Shown one piece after another: positions 1 through 7,308 of a stretch of DNA of 20,419 bases; position 1 is the first letter of the stretch, and the number at the start of each line of letters is the position of its first letter. The notes beneath the pieces were generated by a model. It saw only the letters and a program-made list of their open reading frames with translations. It was not told the DNA's origin and did not search any database. The DNA is from Acidimicrobiaceae bacterium. GTDB taxonomy: Bacteria > Actinomycetota > Acidimicrobiia > Acidimicrobiales > MedAcidi-G1. The stretch spans positions 4,403-24,821 of the forward strand of contig PACE01000041.1 in assembly GCA_002699725.1 (NCBI GenBank), given 5' to 3'. The position numbers were made by a program, and so were the translations under genes.

Positions 1-1181
1 GCCCAACGGCGATCGTTGTCCGTCCCATCGAGCGCCTCGACGCAGAGCCCCCTCACTTTCTCTGCACCGCCCATTGCCGAGACCATTCGCTCTGCTTCAT
101 CGGCCGTCTCAAGTGGAAGTAGGCCTACCGGGTCGCCGTCGAAAAATCCGAAGAGGCCGGTCCGGATCTGACGGACGTGGTGTTCAGCCAAGCCGTAATG
201 CTGTTGTGTCAACCAGTCCTCGTCGTACATCGCCGGCAAACGGATTCGGCGCGCGAGTTCTGAACTCGTCGCTCCGCGGTTCGTCCAGCGGACGGTCTGA
301 TCCCACAAGAACTGGATTGAGTCGCGATAGGCGGTCACCCTTCGCGCTATTTCCTGGTTCCCCGACAAGGGAGGGCCATGGGTTGCCACGAGGTGCTCGG
401 CCTCGAGGGAACGGAGGTGGTCAAGTCCGTTGAGTAGCACCCGAGGATCGCGGTACTCCTCCCCGCGAATAGCAAATACGTTGAACAGTGCTGGCCACAC
501 CAGGTTGTGAACCGCCACACTGAGTTGCGGGAACCAAAGAGTGACCGAGTCGTCGGCATCGGAAGGCGCCGGCGTCACTCGCATCTCCAGCCCTGCGAGG
601 CTTACCGTGACTGGCTCCCCGAAGGTATGGTCGGCTGCCACGTAGCCAGGTGTCGACGGCGAGTGATGTGGCATGCGGTAGGCGAGGCCCAATCCCACAT
701 TGACGAGTCCGTCAGGCCCCTCGTCAGGTAGTTGGATGCCGAACTGCTCGACGAGTCCACGACTGTAAGCAGGTGCAATCTCCATCGTGGCCCGCTCAAG
801 ATTCTGGGCGATGCGCTCATGTCCCCAGATAGCGGTGATCGGTTCATGCTCAGTGAGCGCGACTGTGCCGCTGACGTAATGAAAATGCGTATAGACCACC
901 GCAACCACTGGCTCTGTCGTGACTCGGCGCAGATGGTCCAAGGCACTCCGCATCTCCTCCACCGACTCGCCGGTGTCGATCGCGATGATGCCTTCAGGAC
1001 CGCGGACGAACGTCTGGTTTGACAGGCCGTTGCCTACAAGGCACCAAACTCCGTCACATACCTCGTACATGTTGGGTGCCAGGCGCTTCGTATGCTCGTG
1101 CAGTGATCGGTCGGCAAGGCGGCCCTGTGCGTCAGCCACGACACGGGAGTCGTCATCGGCAAGCGTGTTCGAGTCGCCCAT
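1..1181 (-). CDS. Alkyl/aryl-sulfatase-like MBL-fold protein, 3' end outside window
   Basis: The frame is open from the ATG at 1181 to the window edge: 393 residues with no stop. It resembles the SdsA1/BDS1 alkyl sulfatase family (MBL-fold hydrolases that cleave alkyl sulfate esters). The N-terminal half is an MBL fold: a 'LSNQTFVRGPEGIIAIDTGES' type strand-loop at about residues 53-73, then 'THFHYVSG' at 98-105. The C-terminal half has the alkyl-sulfatase dimerisation-type helices ('AYRDSIQFLWDQTVR', about 284-298; 'GLFGFFDGDP', about 342-351). A conserved-looking 'ATHGPP' His lies near 268. The oddity is the HxHxDH zinc motif: His99 and His101 are present, but the Asp and last His are replaced by Val103 and Ser104. 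The protein may bind metal differently or be inactive as a sulfatase. Codon third positions are much richer in A/T than in neighbouring genes, suggesting a separate origin. The start fits a leaderless promoter. Family is fairly sure; substrate unknown. Confidence 0.8.
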   Translation of the reverse strand, partial: MGDSNTLADDDSRVVADAQGRLADRSLHEHTKRLAPNMYEVCDGVWCLVGNGLSNQTFVRGPEGIIAIDTGESVEEMRSALDHLRRVTTEPVVAVVYTHFHYVSGTVALTEHEPITAIWGHERIAQNLERATMEIAPAYSRGLVEQFGIQLPDEGPDGLVNVGLGLAYRMPHHSPSTPGYVAADHTFGEPVTVSLAGLEMRVTPAPSDADDSVTLWFPQLSVAVHNLVWPALFNVFAIRGEEYRDPRVLLNGLDHLRSLEAEHLVATHGPPLSGNQEIARRVTAYRDSIQFLWDQTVRWTNRGATSSELARRIRLPAMYDEDWLTQQHYGLAEHHVRQIRTGLFGFFDGDPVGLLPLETADEAERMVSAMGGAEKVRGLCVEALDGTDNDRRW

Positions 1182-1187
1182 ACACGG

Positions 1188-1193
1188 ATCCTA
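1188..1193 (-). promoter_or_regulatory. Leaderless -10 element (TAGGAT) for the MBL gene
   Basis: Read on the minus strand, TAGGAT is followed by exactly six bases (CCGTGT) and then the ATG at 1181. This matches the TANNNT-N6-start arrangement of actinobacterial leaderless promoters, where transcription begins at the A of the start codon. No Shine-Dalgarno sequence precedes the ATG, which agrees. No good -35 box is visible at the usual distance. Confidence 0.5.
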
Positions 1194-1323
1194 AGTCGGG
1201 TAATGATCTGGTGGAGCGGCTTGGTCGATAACTGGGGCGCTCAACCAACCCCTCCGGCACGGACAGCACCACGGGCCGAAGACTCGTGCGGTGTCGAACT
1301 TCTCGGCCTCGGTCAGAGTCCTC

Positions 1324-1329
1324 TAACGT
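1324..1329 (+). promoter_or_regulatory. Possible -10 element (TAACGT) for the small membrane protein gene
   Basis: TAACGT has the TANNNT form and lies 35 bases before the ATG at 1365. That would give a leader of roughly 29 bases, containing the ribosome binding site AGGAGA at 1355-1360. The -35 position shows only weak similarity (TTCTCG near 1300). The 183-base divergent gap 1182-1364 holds this site and the MBL promoter; I saw nothing else in it. Confidence 0.3.
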
Positions 1330-1364
1330 CTCGAGCACCAGGGCAGGCGCTGACAGGAGAAACC

Positions 1365-1724
1365 ATGAACCAGAAGACGTGGGTCGAGAATATGAAGAAT
1401 CGAGCCGCTGACCTTCGAACGATGGTCTTTACATACGGGGTGGTCTCCCTTGGCCTCCTTTACGTCGTCGTCTCCGAGGTCGCCGCCGACGACGACAGGC
1501 TCGCCGTTGCGGCAATGATCGCGTTGGTCGGGATCCTCGCTCTGGTCTGGAACGACTCTGCAATGGCCGACCTCAGTGCCGGCGTCGAGGACATGGACGA
1601 GGAGGTGTCCGCGAGCGCCATGGGCAGGAACTTTGCCAAGGCGCCCTTCGTCATGTTCCGTGTACTCAACCTCGTCGTCATCCTGGGCATTGCGGTTACC
1701 CAACTGATCGCCCTCTACAACTGA
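1365..1724 (+). CDS. Small membrane protein, three predicted TM helices, unknown function
   Basis: This 119-residue protein is not one I recognise. Three hydrophobic stretches look like transmembrane helices: about residues 20-40 ('VFTYGVVSLGLLYVVVSEV'), 46-63 ('LAVAAMIALVGILALVW') and 96-117 ('VMFRVLNLVVILGIAVTQLI'). The loop between helices 2 and 3 is acidic ('AGVEDMDEEVSAS', about 72-84). The ATG at 1365 was chosen because AGGAGA at 1355-1360 sits four bases before it. The frame stays open further upstream, but that stretch is rich in Pro, Gly and Ser and does not look like protein. It lies 52 bases before the ABM gene on the same strand, so the two may be cotranscribed. Confidence 0.75.
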   Translation: MNQKTWVENMKNRAADLRTMVFTYGVVSLGLLYVVVSEVAADDDRLAVAAMIALVGILALVWNDSAMADLSAGVEDMDEEVSASAMGRNFAKAPFVMFRVLNLVVILGIAVTQLIALYN

Positions 1725-1776
1725 TCGGTACCCGTCGGAAGGATAGGGAGATGCATCCCCAGGGAAGGGCAGTTCG

Positions 1777-2073
1777 ATGTCGCACACCGTGATTCTCGAG
1801 TTCAAATGCAACGAGGGGGTCGGCCCCGGCTTCCTCGAGATGCTTCTCGGGGCCCTGGCCGACACCCGGGCCTTCGAAGGCTGCGAGAACGTCGAGACCT
1901 ACACGGACGCCGATGATCCCGACCGCATCGTGCTCTGGGAGAAGTGGGCCACCCGTGCGGATCAGGAGGCCTACCTGGCCTGGCGCACCGAGACCGGGAC
2001 GAGCATCTCGTCGATGACCGCGCCGATGATGGCGGAGCCGCCCCGATTCGTGCACCTCGAGCCACAGGACTGA
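1777..2073 (+). CDS. Antibiotic biosynthesis monooxygenase (ABM/YgiN-like) domain protein
   Basis: A 98-residue single-domain protein of the dimeric alpha/beta-barrel ABM superfamily, whose cofactor-free members oxidise quinols and polyketide aromatics. Family-like features are an N-terminal strand ('HTVILEFKCNEGVG', about 3-16), a helix with 'ADTRAFEGCENVETYTD' (about 28-44) and 'RIVLWEKWATRADQEAYLAWR' (about 50-70), the typical 'W..W.....AYLAW' stretch. GAAGGG upstream of the ATG may act as the ribosome binding site. It may share a transcript with the membrane protein before it and ends convergently to the methyltransferase gene. Substrate cannot be told; other small dimeric barrels such as EthD-like proteins are less likely. 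Confidence 0.75.
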   Translation: MSHTVILEFKCNEGVGPGFLEMLLGALADTRAFEGCENVETYTDADDPDRIVLWEKWATRADQEAYLAWRTETGTSISSMTAPMMAEPPRFVHLEPQD

Positions 2074-2085
2074 CCCTGGACAGCC

Positions 2086-2098
2086 CCTCCGGGGGAGG
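2086..2098. terminator. Short GC hairpin between convergent genes
   Basis: CCTCC-GGG-GGAGG forms a 5-bp stem with a 3-base loop in the 30-base gap between the convergent ABM and methyltransferase genes. There is no T-run on either side, so it is at best a factor-assisted or weak bidirectional terminator. Confidence 0.3.
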
Positions 2099-2103
2099 AC
2101 CGA

Positions 2104-3285
2104 TCAGGCGCGTACGAATGCGCCGACGGTCTCGACATGGGTGGTGTCCGGAAACAGGTCGACGACGGCCAGGTGCTCGAGCCGCATGCCTACGGTGCAC
2201 AACAGGCCCGCATCTCGGGCGAAGGAGCCCGGTTCGCATCCGACCAGCACGAACAACTGTGGGTCGGCGCGCACAAGGGCGTCCACGCCTGCCTTCCCCA
2301 GGCCCTCGCGTGCAGGATCAGCGATCACGGTCGCGGCAGGCTGCGCCTTCCAACTCTCGACCGGAGCGTTGACGATCTTCACGTCGCTACCGTCGAGGTT
2401 GACTCGGGCATCGGCGAGCGAGTCCCTGCTCCGTTCGATCGCATAGACGGTCCGACCCTGACCGATCGTTCCGGTGAAGATCCCGATGCCGGCATAGGCA
2501 TCGATCAGGGGTCCCTCCTGTCCGAGCCCGCCGAGTGCATCGACCATCGCGGCAACTTCTGCGACGAGTGCGTCGACCCCGGCGGGGCGGTTCTGGAAGA
2601 ACGAGCGCGCCGAGATGCGCCAACGGCGACCGGCCGCCTCCTCATGGATCCAGGCCCTCCGACCACCAGCGAGGTCGTCTGTGCTGACGACGAGGACATC
2701 GTCGGGAACGGAGATGTCCTCATCAGTGCCGGTGATCAGCACCAGTCGGTCGCCGGTGCGGTTGCCGACGCGGATCGTGACTTCGTCGGCACCGCCGAAG
2801 TGACCCTCGACAAGGATCTGTTCGGCGAGGGGATCAATTGCACCACACGCCTCGGGCACGACGACATCATGAGAGCCCCTGACCCGGTAGCCCCCACGCC
2901 CGTCGAGCACTGCGGCCCGAACGGTGGTGCGTCCGTGGTCATCCCGGAGTGTCGTCAGGGACGGCTCGGGTGCTTCGACCCCGGCTCGCAGGAGTTGCTC
3001 ACTCACGATCGACGCCTTCATACGGAGTTGGAAATCTGCGGCCACGTGCATCAGGTCGCAGCCGCCGCAGCCTTCGAGTTGGTGGGCGCAGGGAATCAGC
3101 ACACGCTCTGGCGACGGTTCCAGGACTTCGAGCACCCGGGCACGAGACCAGCGCTTGTCGATCTGGGTGACCTCGGCCGTGACCGTCTCCCCCGGGAGCG
3201 CCCCTTCGACGAAGACGACACGTCCGTCCTCGGCGCGGGCGACGCCGGCTCCGTCACGCGCTGTGGCTGTCACCAGGAGTTTCAT
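2104..3285 (-). CDS. TRAM-domain class I RNA uracil-5 methyltransferase (RlmD/RlmCD/TrmA family)
   Basis: This 393-residue SAM-dependent enzyme should methylate C5 of a uridine in 23S rRNA or tRNA. A TRAM RNA-binding domain occupies about residues 1-55. Cys66, Cys73 and Cys76 ('PCAHQLEGCGGC') plus Cys147 ('PEACGAIDP') match the four-cysteine Fe-S site of the family. 'RSFFQNRPAG' (about 227-236), the SAM-binding 'IDAYAGIGIF' (261-270), 'DPAREGLG' (323-330) and the catalytic cysteine in 'VGCEPGSFARD' (Cys350) follow in normal order. 'HVETV' near the end carries the expected general base Glu385. It starts at an ATG that fits a leaderless promoter (TACCGT, six bases upstream) and lies 42 bases after the HAD gene. 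It is probably a housekeeping gene, not part of the neighbouring pathway. Which RNA it modifies cannot be told. Confidence 0.92.
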   Translation of the reverse strand: MKLLVTATARDGAGVARAEDGRVVFVEGALPGETVTAEVTQIDKRWSRARVLEVLEPSPERVLIPCAHQLEGCGGCDLMHVAADFQLRMKASIVSEQLLRAGVEAPEPSLTTLRDDHGRTTVRAAVLDGRGGYRVRGSHDVVVPEACGAIDPLAEQILVEGHFGGADEVTIRVGNRTGDRLVLITGTDEDISVPDDVLVVSTDDLAGGRRAWIHEEAAGRRWRISARSFFQNRPAGVDALVAEVAAMVDALGGLGQEGPLIDAYAGIGIFTGTIGQGRTVYAIERSRDSLADARVNLDGSDVKIVNAPVESWKAQPAATVIADPAREGLGKAGVDALVRADPQLFVLVGCEPGSFARDAGLLCTVGMRLEHLAVVDLFPDTTHVETVGAFVRA

Positions 3286-3291
3286 GCGGGG

Positions 3292-3297
3292 ACGGTA
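3292..3297 (-). promoter_or_regulatory. Leaderless -10 element (TACCGT) for the RNA methyltransferase gene
   Basis: On the minus strand, TACCGT is followed by exactly six bases (CCCCGC) and the ATG at 3285. This is the TANNNT-N6-ATG pattern of leaderless transcription, and no Shine-Dalgarno sequence is present. The same hexamer at the same spacing precedes the F420-type reductase gene at 13898. Confidence 0.55.
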
Positions 3298-3327
3298 TCC
3301 GCACTCTGCAGGATGCTCCCCGAGGGG

Positions 3328-4062
3328 TCAGTCGGTGTGGGACTCGTCCTCTACCGCTGTCACCATCTGGGCCATCGAGAAGAACACGTGCTCGAACGCG
3401 GGGAGTCCGTCCTGGTGGACGGATTCGCCGGCTTCCGATCTGCGCTGCCGGTCGATCCAGGCGTTGTCCAGTCCGATTCGACGGGCCGGGACGTGGTCGT
3501 GGCGGATGCTCTGGGCCGTGTGGAGGACATCTGCCTTCGAGTGCCCCAGGTCGGTGGCCAGGTGCTCCAACAGGTACTCGAAGTTGGCCGGGTTGGGCTT
3601 GTAGGACCCAATGTCCTCGGCGGTGTAGATGGCATCGAAGTCGACCCCGAGCCTGGCGTTGGATGCTGCGAACCCGGCACGGTCGACGTTCGACAGGATC
3701 ACGAGGTCGAAACGGGTGGCGAGGTACAGGAGGGAGTCGGCGGAGTCGGGAAACGCTGGCCACGACGGCACCGACGCCCCGAAGGCTGCGTCGAGTTCCG
3801 CCGAGGTTGCCAGTGAGAAGTCCTCGGCAAGAGATCGGTGGACGCATTCGAGGACGCCCGGATAGGGCAGCGTGGGCGTAGCTGCCTGCTGGGCGGCCTC
3901 GAAGCGGTCGAATGCATCGAGTACATGACGACGAGGGGGGTCGGCGGTCGGGTTCGCAGCGAGGAGGGGTTGCAGGGCGTCCCAGATCCCCGTCTCCCAG
4001 TCGATGAGGGTTCCGTAGCAGTCGAAGGTCAGGACCGAATGGTCGGTGAGTCGGCGGGCCAT
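3328..4062 (-). CDS. HAD-superfamily hydrolase, haloacid dehalogenase type II-like
   Basis: A 244-residue HAD hydrolase. Motif I is 'FDCYGTLIDW' with nucleophile Asp14. Motif II is 'ILSNVDR' (Ser124-Asn125). Motif III Lys155 lies in 'SYKPNPANF', and the C-terminal acidic motif is 'TAQSIRHDHVPARRIGLDNAWIDR'-like (about 182-205, Asp189). The helical cap between Asp14 and Ser124 and the 'AQS..HD..PA...GL' segment are typical of the L-2-haloacid dehalogenase subgroup, which forms an aspartyl-ester intermediate. Many members of this subgroup are not dehalogenases and their substrates are unknown. It starts six bases after the stop of the upstream PhyH gene, so it is almost certainly in the MFS-PhyH-HAD operon and probably acts on an intermediate of that pathway. 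No clear ribosome binding site precedes the ATG. Confidence 0.88.
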   Translation of the reverse strand: MARRLTDHSVLTFDCYGTLIDWETGIWDALQPLLAANPTADPPRRHVLDAFDRFEAAQQAATPTLPYPGVLECVHRSLAEDFSLATSAELDAAFGASVPSWPAFPDSADSLLYLATRFDLVILSNVDRAGFAASNARLGVDFDAIYTAEDIGSYKPNPANFEYLLEHLATDLGHSKADVLHTAQSIRHDHVPARRIGLDNAWIDRQRRSEAGESVHQDGLPAFEHVFFSMAQMVTAVEDESHTD

Positions 4063-4068
4063 GTGTGT

Positions 4069-4884
4069 CTACTGGTCGGCCAGCGGGTCGTAGTCCCAGA
4101 GGGGCATGTCCGGAGTGTCGCCGTAGAGCAGGTGTGCGGGACTCTGTTTTTCGATGTTGCCGGTTAGGCCCCGGTAGGTGTTGAGTCCGCAGAGTGCACG
4201 CAACTCAGGAGTGAAGCCAGCCATGACCTCGGGGGGGATGCCGAGGTGCTGGTTCTCCTGCTGCCGGATGAAGCCGGCGCAGTAGTTCATGGAGACCCCG
4301 ATCCGGACCTCGTCGGCGGTGGTGTTGGCGCCGCCGCCGTGCCAGGTGCTGCCCTGCCAGATCAACACCGATCCCCGGGGCATCTCGGCGCAGGCTGTCT
4401 CGATCGTGGTCGGGTCTGCGCTGTAGTCGGGGTTCTGCCAGCGGTGGCTGCCGGGGACGACCCGAGTGGCGCCGTTGGCCTCCGTGAAGTCGGTGAGGGC
4501 CCACATGGCGTTGCAGACCGTGGGAACGTGCGGCTTGGCAATGGGCTGGATCTGGTCGTCGGCGTGGATGACCTGTGCGGTCTCGCCCGGGGCGAGCGAG
4601 ATCGAGGCCAGCGACGACACCAGGCATTGCGGGCCGAGGACGCCCTCGACCAGTTCGAGTACCTGTGGCTGCACGGGGACCTGTTGCCAGATCTCGCCAT
4701 GGGCCAGCAGGTTGTAGGTACGTGTCGTGCGATTGCCCTCGAAGCGGTTGTCGGCGGGCGTCCGCTCCAGGCTGCTCTCGAGCCGTCGAACGTCGGCCAG
4801 CAGGCCCTCGACCAAATCGTCGTCGATGACTCGTTCGAGGATCGTGTAGCCCTTATCCTCGAGTTCTGCGTGGTGTCTGGTCAT
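4069..4884 (-). CDS. Phytanoyl-CoA dioxygenase (PhyH) family Fe(II)/2-oxoglutarate dioxygenase
   Basis: A 271-residue cytoplasmic non-haem iron dioxygenase, which typically hydroxylates an aliphatic C-H with 2-oxoglutarate and O2. The iron triad is visible: His107 and Asp109 in 'VIHADDQIQP' and distal His182 in 'GSTWHGGGANTT'. Arg194 ('EVRIGVSMNY') is placed to bind 2-oxoglutarate. The 'NGATRVVPGSHRW' segment (about 137-149) is typical of the family, as is the N-terminal 'LEDKGYTILERVI'. I chose the ATG at 4884. The frame is open to 5196, but that stretch would overlap the MFS gene and reads as low-complexity Arg/Ser/Cys. The gene lies 136 bases after the MFS gene and six before the HAD gene. 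It is divergent from, and only distantly similar to, the PhyH gene at 6442. Substrate unknown. Confidence 0.9.
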   Translation of the reverse strand: MTRHHAELEDKGYTILERVIDDDLVEGLLADVRRLESSLERTPADNRFEGNRTTRTYNLLAHGEIWQQVPVQPQVLELVEGVLGPQCLVSSLASISLAPGETAQVIHADDQIQPIAKPHVPTVCNAMWALTDFTEANGATRVVPGSHRWQNPDYSADPTTIETACAEMPRGSVLIWQGSTWHGGGANTTADEVRIGVSMNYCAGFIRQQENQHLGIPPEVMAGFTPELRALCGLNTYRGLTGNIEKQSPAHLLYGDTPDMPLWDYDPLADQ

Positions 4885-5020
4885 GTCGTCCACCCGCCCA
4901 GCCAAGCACCTGTCATGGTGCCTCGCCCACCCGCACCATGCGGTGTCCTGAGTCGAAGACAGCGGAGCGCAACGACGGTCCGGCCAGTTGGAGGATGCCT
5001 CGTCGATGCCGGATGACGGT

Positions 5021-6202
5021 TCACGCGTGGCCTGCCGGATCGACACAATTGGGGATTCGTCGTGCCACGAAGGCCGAGCACAGTGCCGCCACCGCCGCCA
5101 GCAGCAGGGGCACCGTGTACCCACCGGATGAATCGAAGGCAGTGCCCGCACCGAGCGGACCGAGAAGCCCCGCCAAACCCCAGGCCGTGAAGACACGGCC
5201 GTAGGCAGCCGGATACCGACGCTCGCCGAACAACCGGTTGACGGCGAACGGGTAGACGGCGATCACGGCTCCGTAGACGAACGCTACGAGTGAGAGCCCG
5301 AGGAGTGCCGTGTTTCCGCTGGTGGCCGTGGCTGCGACGCAGAGGGCCAGGGCAGAGGCGACCGGAAGGCCGATCAGCAGGTAGGACAGGCGGGCCCGGT
5401 CGATGGTGAAGGCGATCCACGTGCCACCTGCGGCACTGGCGATTCCGGCCACGACGACGGTCGTCACGCCGACCCCCTCTGATCCACCGGCCTCCTCGGC
5501 GATCGCTGCGGCGTGTCCGAGGGCCATCAGGCCGGCGAGGGTTGCCAGTCCGTAGGCGGTCCAGAGCCGGATGAGGAGCTGTCGGTCGAGGGCCACGGGG
5601 CCGGCGAGGGTTCGCGCTGGAGGGGCTTGGTCGGATGCAGGTGCCACCTGTGTCCCGGTGGCGAGGAGGATCGCCGAGACCACGCCAGACACGACGATGA
5701 CGACAGCGAGTGAGTGCAGCGCCCCCGGGGCCCCGACCGCCTCGATACGGGTATTCAGGAACAGGGCGCCCAGCGCCGCTCCGAGGGCATAGGCGGCGGT
5801 GACCAGGCCGATGGCGAAGCCGCGACGATCCGGGTTCGCCTCAGCGCCCTGCTGGAGGCTGAAGGCGTAGCCGAGGCCGTTGGAGGCGCCGAAGACGAGC
5901 CCGTAGCCGACGATGAGGACGGCAATCGACGCCGCCGATGACGCCACCAGGAGTCCGGCGGCGGCACCGCCAGCAGCACCCAGGGCGACCAGCGGCCCCG
6001 GGAGGCGTCGAAACAGCGGATGCCCGGTCAGCACCGCCAATGTGAGGGCCACGAGTGCCAGCGAATAGACGGAACTGACTGCACCCCTACCGGCGTCGAG
6101 CCCCTCCTCGAACGGGTCGATGAAGAGGCTGAAGGCGTGGATCGTCCCGAGCACGGCGCTCAGTACGACGCAGGCCGCAAGCGTGCGTGTCGCCGGGCGC
6201 AT
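5021..6202 (-). CDS. MFS transporter, oxalate/formate antiporter-like (OFA type)
   Basis: A 393-residue inner-membrane carrier with about twelve hydrophobic helices, the usual length for the major facilitator superfamily. The first helix carries 'VVLSAVLGTIHAFSLFIDPFEE', like the G...FG.F..P..EE region of OFA and monocarboxylate carriers. 'NGLGYAFSLQQGAEANPDRRGFA' (about 146-168) and 'RIDRARL'-like loops mark the two halves. It is the first gene of a minus-strand run with PhyH and HAD and faces the PhyH2 operon across a short divergent region. It is a good candidate for importing the substrate, probably a small carboxylate or zwitterion. A TAGGGT hexamer lies eight bases before the ATG. Class is sure; cargo is inference. 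Confidence 0.85.
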   Translation of the reverse strand: MRPATRTLAACVVLSAVLGTIHAFSLFIDPFEEGLDAGRGAVSSVYSLALVALTLAVLTGHPLFRRLPGPLVALGAAGGAAAGLLVASSAASIAVLIVGYGLVFGASNGLGYAFSLQQGAEANPDRRGFAIGLVTAAYALGAALGALFLNTRIEAVGAPGALHSLAVVIVVSGVVSAILLATGTQVAPASDQAPPARTLAGPVALDRQLLIRLWTAYGLATLAGLMALGHAAAIAEEAGGSEGVGVTTVVVAGIASAAGGTWIAFTIDRARLSYLLIGLPVASALALCVAATATSGNTALLGLSLVAFVYGAVIAVYPFAVNRLFGERRYPAAYGRVFTAWGLAGLLGPLGAGTAFDSSGGYTVPLLLAAVAALCSAFVARRIPNCVDPAGHA

Positions 6203-6210
6203 CGCAGGCG

Positions 6211-6216
6211 ACCCTA
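6211..6216 (-). promoter_or_regulatory. Possible -10 element (TAGGGT) for the MFS-PhyH-HAD operon
   Basis: On the minus strand, TAGGGT is followed by eight bases and the ATG at 6202, so a transcript would have almost no leader. It lies in the 46-base gap 6203-6248 between the divergent operons. A weak inverted repeat, CCCGG-N5-CCGGG at 6231-6245, lies next to it and could be an operator, but the arms are short. Confidence 0.3.
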
Positions 6217-6248
6217 ACGCCCGACAGCTTCCCGGTTCTCCCGGGTCG

Positions 6249-6413
6249 TTGATCGCGTATCGCCTTCAGTCGTGGCGGTTCCGGGGCCAACTGGAGACCC
6301 TCATCGAGGAGATCGGCTCCGGCGCCGGTCCTGAGGAGGTCATCGCCCACCTTGAATCCGTCGTCGAGGACGTGGCACGGGCGATCGGCGCCATACGCTC
6401 CGGTCAACGCTAG
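6249..6413 (+). CDS. Possible small helical protein, 54 residues, TTG start
   Basis: This short frame has strongly G/C-biased third positions like the real genes around it. It encodes what look like two amphipathic helices: 'AYRLQSWRFRGQLETLIEEI' (about 3-22) and 'PEEVIAHLESVVEDVARAIGAI' (about 28-49). It sits between the divergent MFS gene and PhyH2 and ends 28 bases before the PhyH2 start. The TTG at 6249 was chosen because earlier starts would run into the MFS gene on the other strand. No convincing ribosome binding site precedes it. I do not recognise a family. It could be a small regulator or accessory protein of the operon, or an open frame within its leader. Confidence 0.4.
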   Translation: MIAYRLQSWRFRGQLETLIEEIGSGAGPEEVIAHLESVVEDVARAIGAIRSGQR

Positions 6414-6441
6414 GCCAACACTACGAGAGGGAGGACTCGGC

Positions 6442-7308
6442 GTGAGCACACTTGCGGAGGCGCAGGTCGGTCAGTTCGAGCGTGACGGCTACCTGTTACT
6501 CGAAGGAGCCCTTCCCGCCGACATCCTCAAGGTCCTCAATGACGAGTTCGAGGCCTGGGTGGAGGAGAGCCGCAGCCACAGCGAGCCCTACGGCCTGACC
6601 TTCGATGGACGGCCCCGCTTCGACCTCGAGCCCGGCCACAGCGCCGAGCGTCCCGGACTGCGACGCATCTCCTCGCCCACGGAATTGTCGGATTCCTACC
6701 TGTCCGTCATGCGGTCGAGCATCGCCGTCGACGCCACGGCGGAACTCATCGGCCCGAATCTCGAGTTCAGCCACTCGAAGGCCAACTCGAAGCAACCCGG
6801 TGCCGGCACCGAGGTCAAGTTCCACCAGGACATCCTGTTCGAGGCCCACACGAACGACGACATGCTCGCCATCCTCTACTTCCTCGACGAGGTGACGCTC
6901 GACAACGGACCACTCGAGGTCGTCCCCGGGAGCCACCGGGGCCCGCTGTACGAGCACTGGCACGACGGCGTGTTCACCGGAGTCGTCGGTTCGGAGGTCG
7001 TCGAGATGGCCCGGGCCGAGGCGGTCCCGTGCATCGGTCCGGCCGGTTCCGCCTGCCTCATGCACGGCCGACTGCTCCACGGTTCGGGGCCGAACCTGTC
7101 CGACAGCGCACGCACGCTGTTCATCAGTGCCTACCGCTCCGAGGACTGCTACCCGCTCGAGACCAGCCATGTTCCGAGCGAGCACGAGGGCGAATTGGTC
7201 CGCGGCGTGCGCACCAACCGGGTCCGCTGCACGCCCTTGGAGATGGCGTTCTCCGAGGTTCCGACCGGCGCCTCCTTCTTCGGGCAGCAGGCGCAGGAGG
7301 CCTCGTGA
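6442..7308 (+). CDS. Phytanoyl-CoA dioxygenase (PhyH) family protein, second copy
   Basis: A 288-residue Fe(II)/2-oxoglutarate dioxygenase. The iron ligands are His128 and Asp130 in 'VKFHQDILFEAHTND' and His213 in 'HGRLLHGSGPNLS'; Arg224 ('ARTLFISAYRS') is placed for 2-oxoglutarate. 'LDNGPLEVVPGSHRG' (about 153-167) is the family segment before the distal histidine. The N-terminus 'VGQFERDGYLLLEGALP' is typical. The GTG at 6442 was chosen because GGGAGGA at 6429-6435 sits six bases before it; the frame extends 30 codons further to a TTG without support. It is the first well-supported gene of the plus-strand operon, and its stop overlaps the next start (GTGA). Ectoine hydroxylase EctD and several antibiotic hydroxylases belong to this superfamily, but the specific EctD iron motif is not seen here. 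Confidence 0.9.
   Translation: MSTLAEAQVGQFERDGYLLLEGALPADILKVLNDEFEAWVEESRSHSEPYGLTFDGRPRFDLEPGHSAERPGLRRISSPTELSDSYLSVMRSSIAVDATAELIGPNLEFSHSKANSKQPGAGTEVKFHQDILFEAHTNDDMLAILYFLDEVTLDNGPLEVVPGSHRGPLYEHWHDGVFTGVVGSEVVEMARAEAVPCIGPAGSACLMHGRLLHGSGPNLSDSARTLFISAYRSEDCYPLETSHVPSEHEGELVRGVRTNRVRCTPLEMAFSEVPTGASFFGQQAQEAS

Noticed and set aside
2137..3816. Long plus-strand open frame (559 codons)
   Set aside because: It is antisense to the methyltransferase and HAD genes, whose motifs are intact. Its translation shows no recognisable domain; high GC keeps the frame open.
4885..5196. N-terminal extension of the first PhyH gene
   Set aside because: It would overlap the 3' end of the MFS gene on the same strand and adds low-complexity sequence. 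The ATG at 4884 gives the family's usual N-terminus.
6231..6245. CCCGG-N5-CCGGG inverted repeat in the divergent gap as an operator
   Set aside because: Arms of five G/C bases are expected by chance in DNA this GC-rich, so it is only mentioned with the promoter.
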